A stretch of 14,638 nucleotides of DNA from JACPGQ01 sp039798685. Lineage in GTDB: Bacteria > Patescibacteriota > Microgenomatia > Levybacterales > UBA12049. Where the stretch lies: NCBI GenBank assembly GCA_039798685.1, contig JBDKFM010000040.1, positions 1-14,638 on the forward strand, given 5' to 3'. The notes under the pieces are model-generated. The model made no database searches. It was not told the origin of the DNA and saw only the letters and a list, made by a program, of their open reading frames with translations. A program made the position numbers and the translations under genes. This document shows positions 5,659 to 13,505 of this stretch, in pieces (position 1 is the stretch's first letter; each line of letters begins with the position of its first letter).

Positions 5659-6194
5659 TGCCGATTAAAATCCTCTCGCAGAAGCCAATTCTTGATGCAG
5701 ATTTATTTTCTGTTGTAGAAACAACGCTTGATATAAATGGTACAACGCACGTACATCGTAATGTATACAGACCCTCGGTTGCTTCAGTTTTTCCTCTCTC
5801 GGATGATGGAGAGATCTACCTTATCAGGCAGTATAGATATCTCCATGGGGAAACGTTTCTCGAAGAAATTGCAGGACATATCGAGAAAAACGAGCATCCG
5901 GTTGAGGCTGCAAAGAGGGAGTTACGTGAAGAGTCTGGTTTGTCTGCAAAGAACTGGTCTGAGTTTGGTACCTACGTCGGGATGAGTAGTGTCGTGAAGA
6001 CAAGGATACATATGTTTATCGCACGTGATCTGTCGGAAGGCTCATCTTCCCCTGAAGAGGATGAATCAATTGAACTAGTAAAAATGTCGCTTGATGAGGC
6101 TCTTGAGTCTGTGCTTACAGGAAAAGTGAAAAATTCCATAGCTTCACTTGGTATACTATTACTGCATACAATGAGAGAAAGAGGAGAGCTGTGA
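5655..6194 (+). CDS. Nudix hydrolase, ADP-ribose/nucleotide-sugar pyrophosphatase type
   Basis: A complete Nudix box GX5EX7REUXEEXGU is present at residues 74-96: Gly74, Glu80, REL at 88-90, catalytic Glu92-Glu93 and GL at 95-96. The preceding LEEIAG and the upstream SVFPLSDDGEIYLIRQYR strand pair are typical of the ADP-ribose pyrophosphatase (NudF) branch, which cleaves nucleoside-diphosphate sugars to sugar phosphate plus NMP. Length (179) is normal. Two starts are possible, ATG-5655 (ATGA overlap with the cupin) or ATG-5658. It sits inside the rhamnose cluster, so a role in trimming or recycling nucleotide sugars is attractive but unproven. The downstream GTG overlaps its stop (GTGA). Confidence 0.88.
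   Translation: MMPIKILSQKPILDADLFSVVETTLDINGTTHVHRNVYRPSVASVFPLSDDGEIYLIRQYRYLHGETFLEEIAGHIEKNEHPVEAAKRELREESGLSAKNWSEFGTYVGMSSVVKTRIHMFIARDLSEGSSSPEEDESIELVKMSLDEALESVLTGKVKNSIASLGILLLHTMRERGEL
6181..6186 (+). promoter_or_regulatory. Shine-Dalgarno supporting the GTG start of rmlB
   Basis: GAGGAG lies four to five bases before GTG-6191. Together with the MKIFVTGGAGFIGS N-terminus it fixes GTG as the rmlB start; no ATG is available at the right place. Confidence 0.7.
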
Positions 6195-7201
6195 AAATAT
6201 TTGTGACAGGAGGCGCCGGATTTATAGGTTCTAACTTTATTTTGTACTGGGTAAAGACTCATCCTTCAGATCAGATAATAAATTTTGATAAGTTGACGTA
6301 TGCAGGGAATCTTGAGAATCTCAGTGCAATTGAAGGACATCCCGGATATGCATTTGTTCAGGGAGATATATGTGACCCAAAAATCGTGCGTGATGCAATG
6401 AGTGGTGTGGATGTCGTTGTTCATTTTGCAGCAGAAAGTCATGTCGACCGTTCGATCATGGAGCCAGCGGCATTTGTTGAAACAAATGTTATGGGAACTC
6501 AGGTGCTTCTCGATGCAGCGTTGAAGAACAAAGTAGCACGGTTCCATCATGTCTCTACTGACGAGGTGTTTGGTGCGCTTCCTCTTGATAGTACGCAAAA
6601 ATTTTCCGAGGACACGGCATATAACCCGAGGAGTCCTTATGCAGCAAGTAAGGCAGGATCAGATCATCTTGTAAGGGCGTATGCGACGACGTACGGACTA
6701 CCTATAAGTATTACAAACTGTTCGAATAATTTCGGTCCATTTCAGTTTCCTGAAAAATTTATTCCTCTTGCGATCACAAATCTTCTTGAAGGGAAAAAAG
6801 TACCGGTGTATGGAGACGGTAAGTATGTTCGGGATTGGTTATATGTAGAAGATCATTGTAGAGCGATCGACGTAGTGTTGGAAAAAGGAAAAATTGGGGA
6901 AACATACTGCGTTGGAGGTGTAGCGGAGGATATAAATAATCTCAACGTGGTGAAAAAAATTCTCAGTCTTTTGGGCAAAGATGAGTCAATGATTGAATAT
7001 GTGGCAGACAGGCCAGGGCATGACAGAAGATATGCGGTAGATTTTTCGAAGATAACAAAGGAGCTCTTGTGGAAACCTGAGCATAATTTCGATGAGTGGC
7101 TTGTGCGTACGGTCGAGTGGTATAAGAACAACCAGGCGTGGTGGAAAAATGTTAAATCCGGTGAATATCAGGAGTACTACAAAAAACAATATGCAAAATG
7201 A
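6191..7201 (+). CDS. rmlB: dTDP-glucose 4,6-dehydratase RmlB
   Basis: RmlB is an NAD-dependent extended SDR that converts dTDP-glucose to dTDP-4-keto-6-deoxyglucose. Seen directly: the Rossmann motif GGAGFIG at residues 7-13, FDKLTYAGN at 32-40 (diagnostic of RmlB), HFAAESHVDRS at 78-88, the catalytic STDEVFG at 122-128 (Thr123, Asp124 and Glu125), YAASK at 150-154 (Tyr150, Lys154), and NCSNNFGPFQFPEKFIP near 176-193. The GDGKYVRDWLYVEDH segment (~208-222) and the RPGHDRRYAVD segment (~275-285) are also characteristic. Length (336) is normal. The gene starts with GTG overlapping the Nudix stop and its 3' end overlaps rmlD by eleven bases. No residue needed for activity appears to be missing. 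Confidence 0.97.
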   Translation: MKIFVTGGAGFIGSNFILYWVKTHPSDQIINFDKLTYAGNLENLSAIEGHPGYAFVQGDICDPKIVRDAMSGVDVVVHFAAESHVDRSIMEPAAFVETNVMGTQVLLDAALKNKVARFHHVSTDEVFGALPLDSTQKFSEDTAYNPRSPYAASKAGSDHLVRAYATTYGLPISITNCSNNFGPFQFPEKFIPLAITNLLEGKKVPVYGDGKYVRDWLYVEDHCRAIDVVLEKGKIGETYCVGGVAEDINNLNVVKKILSLLGKDESMIEYVADRPGHDRRYAVDFSKITKELLWKPEHNFDEWLVRTVEWYKNNQAWWKNVKSGEYQEYYKKQYAK

Positions 7202-8090
7202 AAAAAAGAAAGTAATTCTTGTTGGAGGATCAGGACTCGTTGGTTCGCGAATTCAGGAGTTGCTCGCGGAAACATTTGAGGTTGAGACGCTCGGTATAAG
7301 TAATGGGTTTGATATTACAAAGCCAGCAACGCTCTCGCCGCTTTTGCGTCTCTCCTCCGGAGCTACAGTCATCCATCTTGCGGCGAAAGCAGATGTCGAT
7401 GGCTGTGAAAAAGATAAGAGTTTAGGTGAAGAGGGGGATGCATGGCAGATAAATGTAAAAGGGGCGGAGAATGTTGCAGATATTTGTATCCGCGCAGGAC
7501 ATCGTATGATTTATGTGTCGACAGACTTCGTCTTTGATGGTGAGTCAACACCGTCAGGGGGATATTCTGAAGAAGATACACCAAATCCTTTGAATTGGTA
7601 TGGTGTGACGAAATACGAAGGAGAACTACGTGTGCTTGCGAGTACGTCGACGCATGTCGTTCTTAGAATTGCGTATCCATATCGTGCTTTTTTTGATGAA
7701 AAAACTGATTTCGTGAGGGCAATTCTTTCTCGACTTCAGAAAAATGAACCTGTATCTGCGGTTACGGATCATATTATGACTCCGACGTTTATTGATGATA
7801 TAGCCGGATGCTTATCAGTGCTTATCGAACAAAACGCGGAGGGAATTCATCATTGCGTTGGAAGCTCATCGCTGACGCCGGCACAGGCAGTGAAAAGTAT
7901 TGCACAGGCATTTTCTATAAAGAGTGTGTCTTTGAAAGAGGTGACGAGAGCTGAGTTTTTTAAAGAGAGGGCGCCAAGACCCTACAATTTAACATTAAAA
8001 AATGATAAGATAAGACATCTTGGTGTAGTAATGAAGACCTTTGAAGACGGCCTACAACAAGTGAAGGAACAGCTGGGAACAAAGGGATAA
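7191..8090 (+). CDS. rmlD: dTDP-4-dehydrorhamnose reductase (RmlD family)
   Basis: RmlD reduces dTDP-4-keto-L-rhamnose to dTDP-L-rhamnose with NAD(P)H. From ATG-7191 the protein has 299 residues, normal for the family. The N-terminus goes straight into the Rossmann fold (VILVGGSGLVGSR, 8-20); VIHLAAKADVDGCE at 60-73 matches the family's INAAAYTxVDxxE segment; STDFVFDG at 110-117 and YGVTK at 137-141 (Tyr137, Lys141) form the catalytic core; the C-terminal RAPRPYNLTLKNDKI matches the family's RPxxSxLdnxK motif. An in-frame start at 7092 exists, but it would add 33 residues overlapping rmlB in another frame and lies outside the fold, so ATG-7191 is preferred. Divergence from classical RmlD is moderate; context supports the assignment. 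Confidence 0.88.
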   Translation: MQNEKKKVILVGGSGLVGSRIQELLAETFEVETLGISNGFDITKPATLSPLLRLSSGATVIHLAAKADVDGCEKDKSLGEEGDAWQINVKGAENVADICIRAGHRMIYVSTDFVFDGESTPSGGYSEEDTPNPLNWYGVTKYEGELRVLASTSTHVVLRIAYPYRAFFDEKTDFVRAILSRLQKNEPVSAVTDHIMTPTFIDDIAGCLSVLIEQNAEGIHHCVGSSSLTPAQAVKSIAQAFSIKSVSLKEVTRAEFFKERAPRPYNLTLKNDKIRHLGVVMKTFEDGLQQVKEQLGTKG

Positions 8091-8092
8091 AT

Positions 8093-9391
8093 ATGACAAT
8101 TACATTTATTGGACATGGGTACGTAGGCTTAGTATCTGCAGCAGTGTTTGCAGATCTTGGCAATACTGTATGGGTCATCGGGCATACGCCGCAGAAGGTA
8201 GAAAACCTGAAAAAAGGAATTATCCCAATCTACGAACCGGGATTGGAAGAGCTTGTAAAGCGAAATATTAAGGCAAAACGGTTGCTTTTTACCATGGATT
8301 ATGAGCCTGCCGTGCCATCCTCAGAGGCTGTGTTTATTGCAGTTGGAACCCCTCCAAAAGCAAACGGAGAAGCTGATTTGACTGTCGTTTATGATGTTGC
8401 GGAAAAGGTTGCAAAGCATCTTTCCGGATATACAGTGGTTGTTACAAAAAGTACAGTTCCTGTTGGAACAAATAAAAAAGTGTATGATATCGTGAAAAAA
8501 GGAAAACCCAAAAAAGCAACATTTGATGTCGCATCAGTGCCGGAATTTCTTCGTGAAGGACAGGCGATCTCTGATACGAGACACCCCGATAGGATTGTAA
8601 TCGGAACAGATTCTCAGGATGCGAAAGAAGTGATGCTGAAACTTCATGCATCAATTGAGACATCACAGGTACTTACAACGATAGAGACAGCTGAGATGTT
8701 GAAATATGCAGCGAATGCATTTCTCGCAACGAAAATCTCATTTGCAAATGCAATTGCGTCAATTTCTGAGATAGTTGGTGCTGACGGTCCGAAGGTGCTT
8801 GAGGGAATAGGGCTTGATTCTCGAATCGGGAAATCATTTTTGAATGCGGGTGCAGGGTATGGGGGAAGTTGTTTTCCGAAAGACGTGAAAGCGCTTATTG
8901 CGATTGCGAAGCAGCATAAGTATGATTTTACACTTCTTAAAGAAGTTGAGGCGATTAATAAGCAAATGATGCTCTCGATGGTTGAGAAAGCAACACGATT
9001 ACTGAAGAAAAGCGTAAAAGGGAAAACGATTGGAATTCTTGGACTTTCATTTAAGCCTGACACTGATGATATGCGGGATGCGCCTTCTGTGTTAATCATC
9101 CGTAAGCTCGCAGAGATGGGAGCAAAAATAAAAGCCTATGATCCGATTGCGATGGAAAATGCGAAGAGAATTCTTGCAGATGTTCCAGTTGTGTTCGCGT
9201 CAGATCTTGTATCGTGTGTGAGCGGAACGGATCTTGTGATTCTTGTGACTGAATGGGATGAATTCAGAGAAATTGATCTTGAGCTGCTGAAGAAGCAGAT
9301 GAAAACACCACTACTTGTGGACGGAAGAAATGTCTATGATCCTTCAAAGATGCGGGAGTTGGGATTCTCCTACATCGGAGTCGGTCGATGA
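8093..9391 (+). CDS. ugd: UDP-glucose 6-dehydrogenase with unusual cofactor loop
   Basis: This enzyme oxidises UDP-glucose to UDP-glucuronate in two NAD(P)-linked steps. The Rossmann motif GHGYVG is at residues 7-12, PIYEPGLEEL at 45-54, AVGTPP at 83-88, KSTVPVGT at 119-126, SVPEFLREGQAI at 148-159, and the active site shows Lys204, Asn208 and Cys260 (in GGSCFPKD, 257-264), matching the catalytic residues of characterised enzymes. GLSFKPDTDDMRDAPS and the VDGRN segment complete the C-terminal domain. The 432-residue length is normal. At the end of the second beta strand, where NAD-dependent members carry an Asp that binds the adenine ribose, this protein has Gly30-His31-Thr32 (VIGHTPQKV), which could alter NAD/NADP preference. 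An AAAGGG Shine-Dalgarno (8081-8086) precedes the ATG, two bases after rmlD. Confidence 0.95.
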   Translation: MTITFIGHGYVGLVSAAVFADLGNTVWVIGHTPQKVENLKKGIIPIYEPGLEELVKRNIKAKRLLFTMDYEPAVPSSEAVFIAVGTPPKANGEADLTVVYDVAEKVAKHLSGYTVVVTKSTVPVGTNKKVYDIVKKGKPKKATFDVASVPEFLREGQAISDTRHPDRIVIGTDSQDAKEVMLKLHASIETSQVLTTIETAEMLKYAANAFLATKISFANAIASISEIVGADGPKVLEGIGLDSRIGKSFLNAGAGYGGSCFPKDVKALIAIAKQHKYDFTLLKEVEAINKQMMLSMVEKATRLLKKSVKGKTIGILGLSFKPDTDDMRDAPSVLIIRKLAEMGAKIKAYDPIAMENAKRILADVPVVFASDLVSCVSGTDLVILVTEWDEFREIDLELLKKQMKTPLLVDGRNVYDPSKMRELGFSYIGVGR

Positions 9392-10347
9392 AAAAAGCAC
9401 TCATCACGGGTATATCCGGTTTTGCAGGTAGTTTTCTTGCTCGATTATTGTTGCAGGAAGGTCAGTATGAAGTCGCCGGAACCTATCATTCTGAAAAAGG
9501 CCTTGAGAACATCGCGGATATTCGCGAAAAAATACAACTTTCGCAGGTAGATCTTACCGATACTAATCTCACAGAGAGTGTTGTGAGCAAAGTGAGGCCT
9601 GACTCAATTTTTCATCTTGCTGCACTCGCATCACCTGTACAGAGCTTCAAGGATCCCTCATTTACCTTCACAACAAATATTACAGGTCAAATAAATCTTC
9701 TCGAATCAGTGCGAAAATTGCGGCTCATGAATACGAAGCTTCTTATTGTTTCATCTGCTGAAGTCTATGGGATTGTTGATGAGCAGGATCTCCCAATCGA
9801 TGAATCGACAAATATGAGGCCTGTAAGTCCTTATGCGGTTTCGAAAATAACACAGGATTATCTCGGACTGCAGTATTTCCTGACATATAAGCAACCGATC
9901 GTGCGTGTGAGGCCATTTAATCATATTGGTCCTGGGCAGAAGACTGCGTATGCTGTTTCGGCGTTTGCGCAACAAATTGCAGCTATTGAAAAAGGGCAGC
10001 AGCCTCCAGTACTGTATGTGGGAAATCTTACGGCGAGAAGAGATTTCACTGATGTGAGAGATATAGTCAGGGCGTACGTGATGCTTCTTGAGAAAGGTGT
10101 ACCAGGTGAGGTGTACAATATCGGATCCGGAGTGTCATATCCAATGTCTGAGGTGCTAGAGAAGCTTATTGCGCTCTCCTCAGTGAAGATTACTATTGAG
10201 CAGCAAGAGTCCCGTTTCATGCCCGTTGATATTCCTGATAATAGGTGTGACAATACGAAGCTAAAAACGCAGACCGGGTGGGGTCAGACAGTTTCTTTGG
10301 ATTCGTCACTCCGTGATGTACTGGACTATTGGAGGAAGATCACATAA
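9388..10347 (+). CDS. rmd: GDP-4-dehydro-6-deoxy-D-mannose reductase (RMD-type SDR)
   Basis: The predicted reaction reduces GDP-4-keto-6-deoxymannose to GDP-D-rhamnose. The protein is an extended SDR: GISGFAG (8-14) as glycine motif, HLAALASPVQSF at 76-87, SSAEVYG at 122-128 (Ser123, Glu125) and YAVSK at 149-153 (Tyr149, Lys153). The segment RVRPFNHIGPGQ (~173-184), followed by a helix with QQIAAIEKGQ and then VGNLTARRDFTDVRDIVRAY, is the combination I associate with bacterial RMD proteins. The next gene is GMD, which makes exactly this substrate. The gene starts with an ATGA overlap with ugd. A GDP-4-keto-deoxymannose epimerase/reductase (fucose pathway) is less likely because its diagnostic sequence is not seen; a talose-forming reductase cannot be excluded without comparison. 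Confidence 0.87.
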   Translation: MKKALITGISGFAGSFLARLLLQEGQYEVAGTYHSEKGLENIADIREKIQLSQVDLTDTNLTESVVSKVRPDSIFHLAALASPVQSFKDPSFTFTTNITGQINLLESVRKLRLMNTKLLIVSSAEVYGIVDEQDLPIDESTNMRPVSPYAVSKITQDYLGLQYFLTYKQPIVRVRPFNHIGPGQKTAYAVSAFAQQIAAIEKGQQPPVLYVGNLTARRDFTDVRDIVRAYVMLLEKGVPGEVYNIGSGVSYPMSEVLEKLIALSSVKITIEQQESRFMPVDIPDNRCDNTKLKTQTGWGQTVSLDSSLRDVLDYWRKIT

Positions 10348-10361
10348 AATGGAAAGATAGT

Positions 10362-11339
10362 ATGGCAAAAAGCGCACTCATAACAGGAATTACTGGTCAG
10401 GATGGTTCATATTTGGCAGAGCTTCTCTTGGAGAAAGGGTATAAAGTATATGGATTAAATAGACGTACCAGTACGCAGAATTTTGGAAATATAAAACATA
10501 TTCAAGACAAGATTACTCTTCTTTCCGGCGACTTGCTTGATCAGAGCTCACTTGCGGAAGCAATACATGATGCAAACCCAGATGAGGTATATAATCTTGC
10601 AGCGCAGTCATTTGTGAAAACGTCGTGGACGCAGCCGGTGTTAACCGGTGAATTTACTGCAATTGGAGTGACGCGGGTACTTGAGGCTGTCCGTAGCGTG
10701 AACCCAAAAATCAGATTTTATCAGGCTTCCTCTTCTGAAATGTTTGGAAAAGTGACGGAAACACCACAGAGAGAAACAACGCGATTCTATCCGAGAAGCC
10801 CATATGGTGTTGCAAAGGTTTATGGACACTATATAACTCTTAATTATAGGGAGAGTTATGATTTGTTTGCCTGTTCCGGAATTCTTTTTAATCATGAGTC
10901 TCCACGAAGAGGTTTGGAGTTTGTCACGCGTAAAATTAGTAATGCAGTTGCAAGAATCTCTCTTGGAAAGCAGAAAACATTAGAGCTTGGAAATCTGGAT
11001 GCAAAGCGAGACTGGGGATTTGCAGGTGATTATGTCGAGGCGATGTGGCTTATGCTGCAGCAGGATCAGCCTGATGATTATGTTATATCAACGGGAGAAA
11101 ATCACAGTGTTGAGGAATTTGTCGAACTCGCGTTTGGCGTTGTAGGAATTTCTGATTGGAAAAAGTATGTCGTACCAAATAAAAAAGAGTATATGCGACC
11201 TGCAGAGGTCGATTATCTAATAGGTGATTATAGTAAGGCAAAGACAGTGCTTGGTTGGAAGCCGAAAACTTCTTTTGCTGAACTTGTCACAATGATGGTG
11301 AAGTCAGACGTTGAAAATGAGAAGAAAAATCTTGAGTAA
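10362..11339 (+). CDS. gmd: GDP-mannose 4,6-dehydratase
   Basis: GMD converts GDP-mannose to GDP-4-keto-6-deoxymannose, the precursor for D-rhamnose, fucose and related sugars. Family signatures are clear: ALITGITGQDGSYLAELLL at 5-23, GLNRRTST at 31-38 (the NADP-binding double Arg), NLAAQSFVKTSW at 78-89, ASSSEMFG at 122-129 (Ser124, Glu126), YGVAK at 148-152 (Tyr148, Lys152), FNHESPRRGLEFVTRKI at ~176-192, and LGNLDAKRDWGFAGDYVEAMW. The 325-residue length fits. ATG-10362 is chosen over an in-frame TTG at 10329, which would add eleven unrelated residues inside the end of rmd; GGAAAG just upstream may serve as ribosome binding site. It is the last gene before a 59-base gap. Confidence 0.96.
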   Translation: MAKSALITGITGQDGSYLAELLLEKGYKVYGLNRRTSTQNFGNIKHIQDKITLLSGDLLDQSSLAEAIHDANPDEVYNLAAQSFVKTSWTQPVLTGEFTAIGVTRVLEAVRSVNPKIRFYQASSSEMFGKVTETPQRETTRFYPRSPYGVAKVYGHYITLNYRESYDLFACSGILFNHESPRRGLEFVTRKISNAVARISLGKQKTLELGNLDAKRDWGFAGDYVEAMWLMLQQDQPDDYVISTGENHSVEEFVELAFGVVGISDWKKYVVPNKKEYMRPAEVDYLIGDYSKAKTVLGWKPKTSFAELVTMMVKSDVENEKKNLE

Positions 11340-11398
11340 CCCTCGTTCGCTTCGATACATGACTTTCCGATTTGTTCGATTTCATATAAGATAAAGAT
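11340..11398 (+). promoter_or_regulatory. Short intergenic region with possible -10 box before the UXS gene
   Basis: This is the largest gap in the sugar cluster. TATAAG at 11385-11390 resembles a -10 box and would place initiation at about 11397, almost on ATG-11399, giving a leaderless message as proposed for tsaB. No good -35 is visible. TTCGAT occurs twice (11351-11356, 11375-11380). No terminator hairpin is seen after gmd. Confidence 0.28.
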
Positions 11399-12358
11399 AT
11401 GCGTACAGTGCTTATTACTGGTGGTGCTGGTTTTATTGGTTCACATCTGACAAGACGTCTTCTTCAGGACGGTTACTCAGTAATCTGTGTAGATAATTTG
11501 TTGACGGGTAGCAAAAAAAATATAGATGATCTTCTGAAAAATCCAGGTTTTCGTTTTGTAGACCAGGATGTGAGTTCGGGTCATGATTTTTCAGTCTATG
11601 CAGAGAAAATATCGTATGTATTTCATTTAGCATCTCCTGCTTCTCCGAATAAAAATTCTCCGAAAAGCTACATTGCATTTCCTATCGAAACCATGCTTGT
11701 GAATAGTATCGGTACGTATCATATGCTGCAATTGGCACAGCGTCATAATGCAGGTTTTTTATTTGCATCTTCTTCAGAAGCCTACGGAGATCCGGCAGAG
11801 TCGCCACAGAAAGAAACCTATTTCGGAAATGTGAATCCTATTGGTCCGCGATCAGTCTATGATGAAGGGAAGCGTTTTGGTGAATCGATGACGTTTGGGT
11901 TTATGAGAAAGCACGATGTTGATGCTCGTGTTGTGCGAATTTTTAATACATATGGACCTCTCATGCAGAAAGACGATGGAAGAGTAGTTTCAAATTTTAT
12001 TAATCAGGCGCTAGAGAATTTACCGCTCACAATTTATGGAGATGGATCTCAGACCAGAAGTTTTTGTTTTGTAGATGATCTTGTTGATGGACTTTGTCGT
12101 GCAATGTTTACGGAAAAAACGAAAGGGGAAGTATTTAATCTCGGAAATCCTGATGAGCGCACCATAACTCAGCTTGCGCAACTGATTAAAGATAAAACAA
12201 AAACGTTATCAGTAATTGAGTATCGTGAATTGCCTGAAGATGATCCTAAGCGGAGAAAGCCGGATATTACAAAGGCCCAAGCGATGTTGTCGTGGACACC
12301 GAAGATTTCTGTTGAAGATGGACTAGAGAAGACAATTGCATATTTTTCAGCACAATGA
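11399..12358 (+). CDS. UDP-glucuronate decarboxylase (UDP-xylose synthase)
   Basis: The predicted reaction converts UDP-glucuronate to UDP-xylose with bound NAD. It is an extended SDR with GGAGFIG at residues 8-14, VDNLLTGSKKNI at 31-42, HLASPASP at 76-83 (the SPAS-type motif typical of UXS), SSSEAYGDP at 124-132 (Ser125, Glu127), the diagnostic GNVNPIGPRSVYDEGKRFGE at 143-162 containing Tyr154 and Lys158, and FNTYGPLMQKDDGRVV with GDGSQTRSFCFVDDLVDGL after it. All are hallmarks of UXS. The 319-residue length matches single-domain bacterial forms. UDP-glucose dehydrogenase upstream supplies the substrate. It overlaps the following glycosyltransferase by four bases (ATGA). The symbol is left blank because naming varies (uxs, others). 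Confidence 0.93.
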   Translation: MRTVLITGGAGFIGSHLTRRLLQDGYSVICVDNLLTGSKKNIDDLLKNPGFRFVDQDVSSGHDFSVYAEKISYVFHLASPASPNKNSPKSYIAFPIETMLVNSIGTYHMLQLAQRHNAGFLFASSSEAYGDPAESPQKETYFGNVNPIGPRSVYDEGKRFGESMTFGFMRKHDVDARVVRIFNTYGPLMQKDDGRVVSNFINQALENLPLTIYGDGSQTRSFCFVDDLVDGLCRAMFTEKTKGEVFNLGNPDERTITQLAQLIKDKTKTLSVIEYRELPEDDPKRRKPDITKAQAMLSWTPKISVEDGLEKTIAYFSAQ

Positions 12359-13491
12359 AAGCGACGATAATAATACCGACATTTAATGAAAAAGGGAATA
12401 TAGAGCCGTTAATCCGCGAGCTTGAGAGTGAGATATTTCCAAAAATTAAAAATTGGGAGTTGTCAATTCTTGTAGTCGACGATGACTCACCCGATAAGAC
12501 TGCGGATTCGGTTGAGGAAATGACGAGGAAATATAAAAATCTATATCTTTTACGGAATGGAGAAAAGAAGGGTTTGGGAGCGGCATATATAAAAGGAATG
12601 ACATATGCTCTGGAGAGGCTAAATTCAGATGTGCTTTTTGAGATGGATGCTGACGGGCAACATGATGCATCAAAGATTCCCCAGTTTTTGAAGAAGATCG
12701 ATGAAGGATTCGATCTTGTTATCGGGACACGGTATAGTGGCGGTGGATCTATCCCAAAAAATTGGCCTATTATCCGTAAAGCATATTCAATTTTTGGAAA
12801 TCTTCTTGTCAGAACAATTTTTGGAAGATTTTCAATCCATGATTGGACAGGAGGATATCGTGCGATGAAGAAAGAGGTTTTTCTTAAGGAGAAAGCAGAG
12901 ATGACTGAGTTTCGTGGATATACATTTCAGGTGTCTTTTTTGCACAAGGCAGTAAGGGATGGTTTTCGAGTTGCGGAAGTGCCGTTTCATTTTTCTGACA
13001 GGACACTCGGGAACTCAAAAATTGCTCCGAAAGAATATATTGTTGACTTGTTGAAATATGTAATAAAGGCAAGAGCACGAGAGGTGATGCGTAGCTCATT
13101 TCCAAAATTTCTTGTCGTTGGTGCAGTTGGCTTTGTCATAAATGCAGTGCTCTACGAGGTGCTTGTTCGAAACACTCATCTCCCAATTGCTCTTGCAAAT
13201 ATCGTTGCTGCACAAGCATCGATTTTTTCGAATTTTAACTTTAATAACATCTGGACATTTAAAGCACAGCGCTCAACAAGTGTTTTTTCATACTTTAAAA
13301 AAATCTTCGGTTTTTACGCGACGTCAAATATTGGAGTCATCCTTATACAGTCGGGTACGATACAGTTAGGTGATGTGCTGTATGGAGAGCAATATTATAG
13401 AATCTATTTTCTTATCGGCACATTCTTCTTGCTTATCTGGAATTTTACAATGTATAGAAAGATTATCTGGCGGAAAAAGAAAGCACATTAA
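12355..13491 (+). CDS. GT2 polyprenyl-phosphate sugar transferase fused to a GtrA membrane domain
   Basis: Residues 1-240 form a dolichol-phosphate-mannose-synthase-like GT2 domain: IIIPTFNEKGNI at 5-16, VVDDDSPDKT at 40-49 with its Asp triplet, GLGAAYIKGM at 73-82, the metal-binding DADGQHD at 98-104, DWTGGYRAM at 163-171 and FSDRTLGNSKI at 213-223. Residues ~250-372 are a four-helix GtrA domain (helices ~251-270, ~278-295, ~313-333 and ~348-366) with the family's NFNFNNIWTF segment at 293-302. The fusion should transfer a sugar from a nucleotide donor to polyprenyl phosphate at the inner leaflet and help flip it outward. It is coupled to the UXS gene by ATGA and followed fourteen bases later by a GT39-type transferase that could use the product. 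The sugar cannot be read from sequence. Confidence 0.92.
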   Translation: MKATIIIPTFNEKGNIEPLIRELESEIFPKIKNWELSILVVDDDSPDKTADSVEEMTRKYKNLYLLRNGEKKGLGAAYIKGMTYALERLNSDVLFEMDADGQHDASKIPQFLKKIDEGFDLVIGTRYSGGGSIPKNWPIIRKAYSIFGNLLVRTIFGRFSIHDWTGGYRAMKKEVFLKEKAEMTEFRGYTFQVSFLHKAVRDGFRVAEVPFHFSDRTLGNSKIAPKEYIVDLLKYVIKARAREVMRSSFPKFLVVGAVGFVINAVLYEVLVRNTHLPIALANIVAAQASIFSNFNFNNIWTFKAQRSTSVFSYFKKIFGFYATSNIGVILIQSGTIQLGDVLYGEQYYRIYFLIGTFFLLIWNFTMYRKIIWRKKKAH

Positions 13492-13505
13492 TTTTCTTAT
13501 CTACT

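Noticed and set aside
7092..7190. Longer N-terminus for rmlD
   Set aside because: The extra 33 residues are read from the 3' end of rmlB in another frame and precede the Rossmann fold; ATG-7191 starts just before it.
8644..9099. 151-codon open frame on the minus strand
   Set aside because: It is antisense to the conserved core of UDP-glucose dehydrogenase, including the Cys260 region, and has no family resemblance. The same applies to the other minus-strand frames, such as those at 2909-3223, 6266-6598 and 9921-10253; all lie opposite well-supported genes.
10329..10361. TTG start for gmd
   Set aside because: It adds eleven residues overlapping the end of rmd; ATG-10362 gives the standard GMD N-terminus with a purine-rich stretch upstream.
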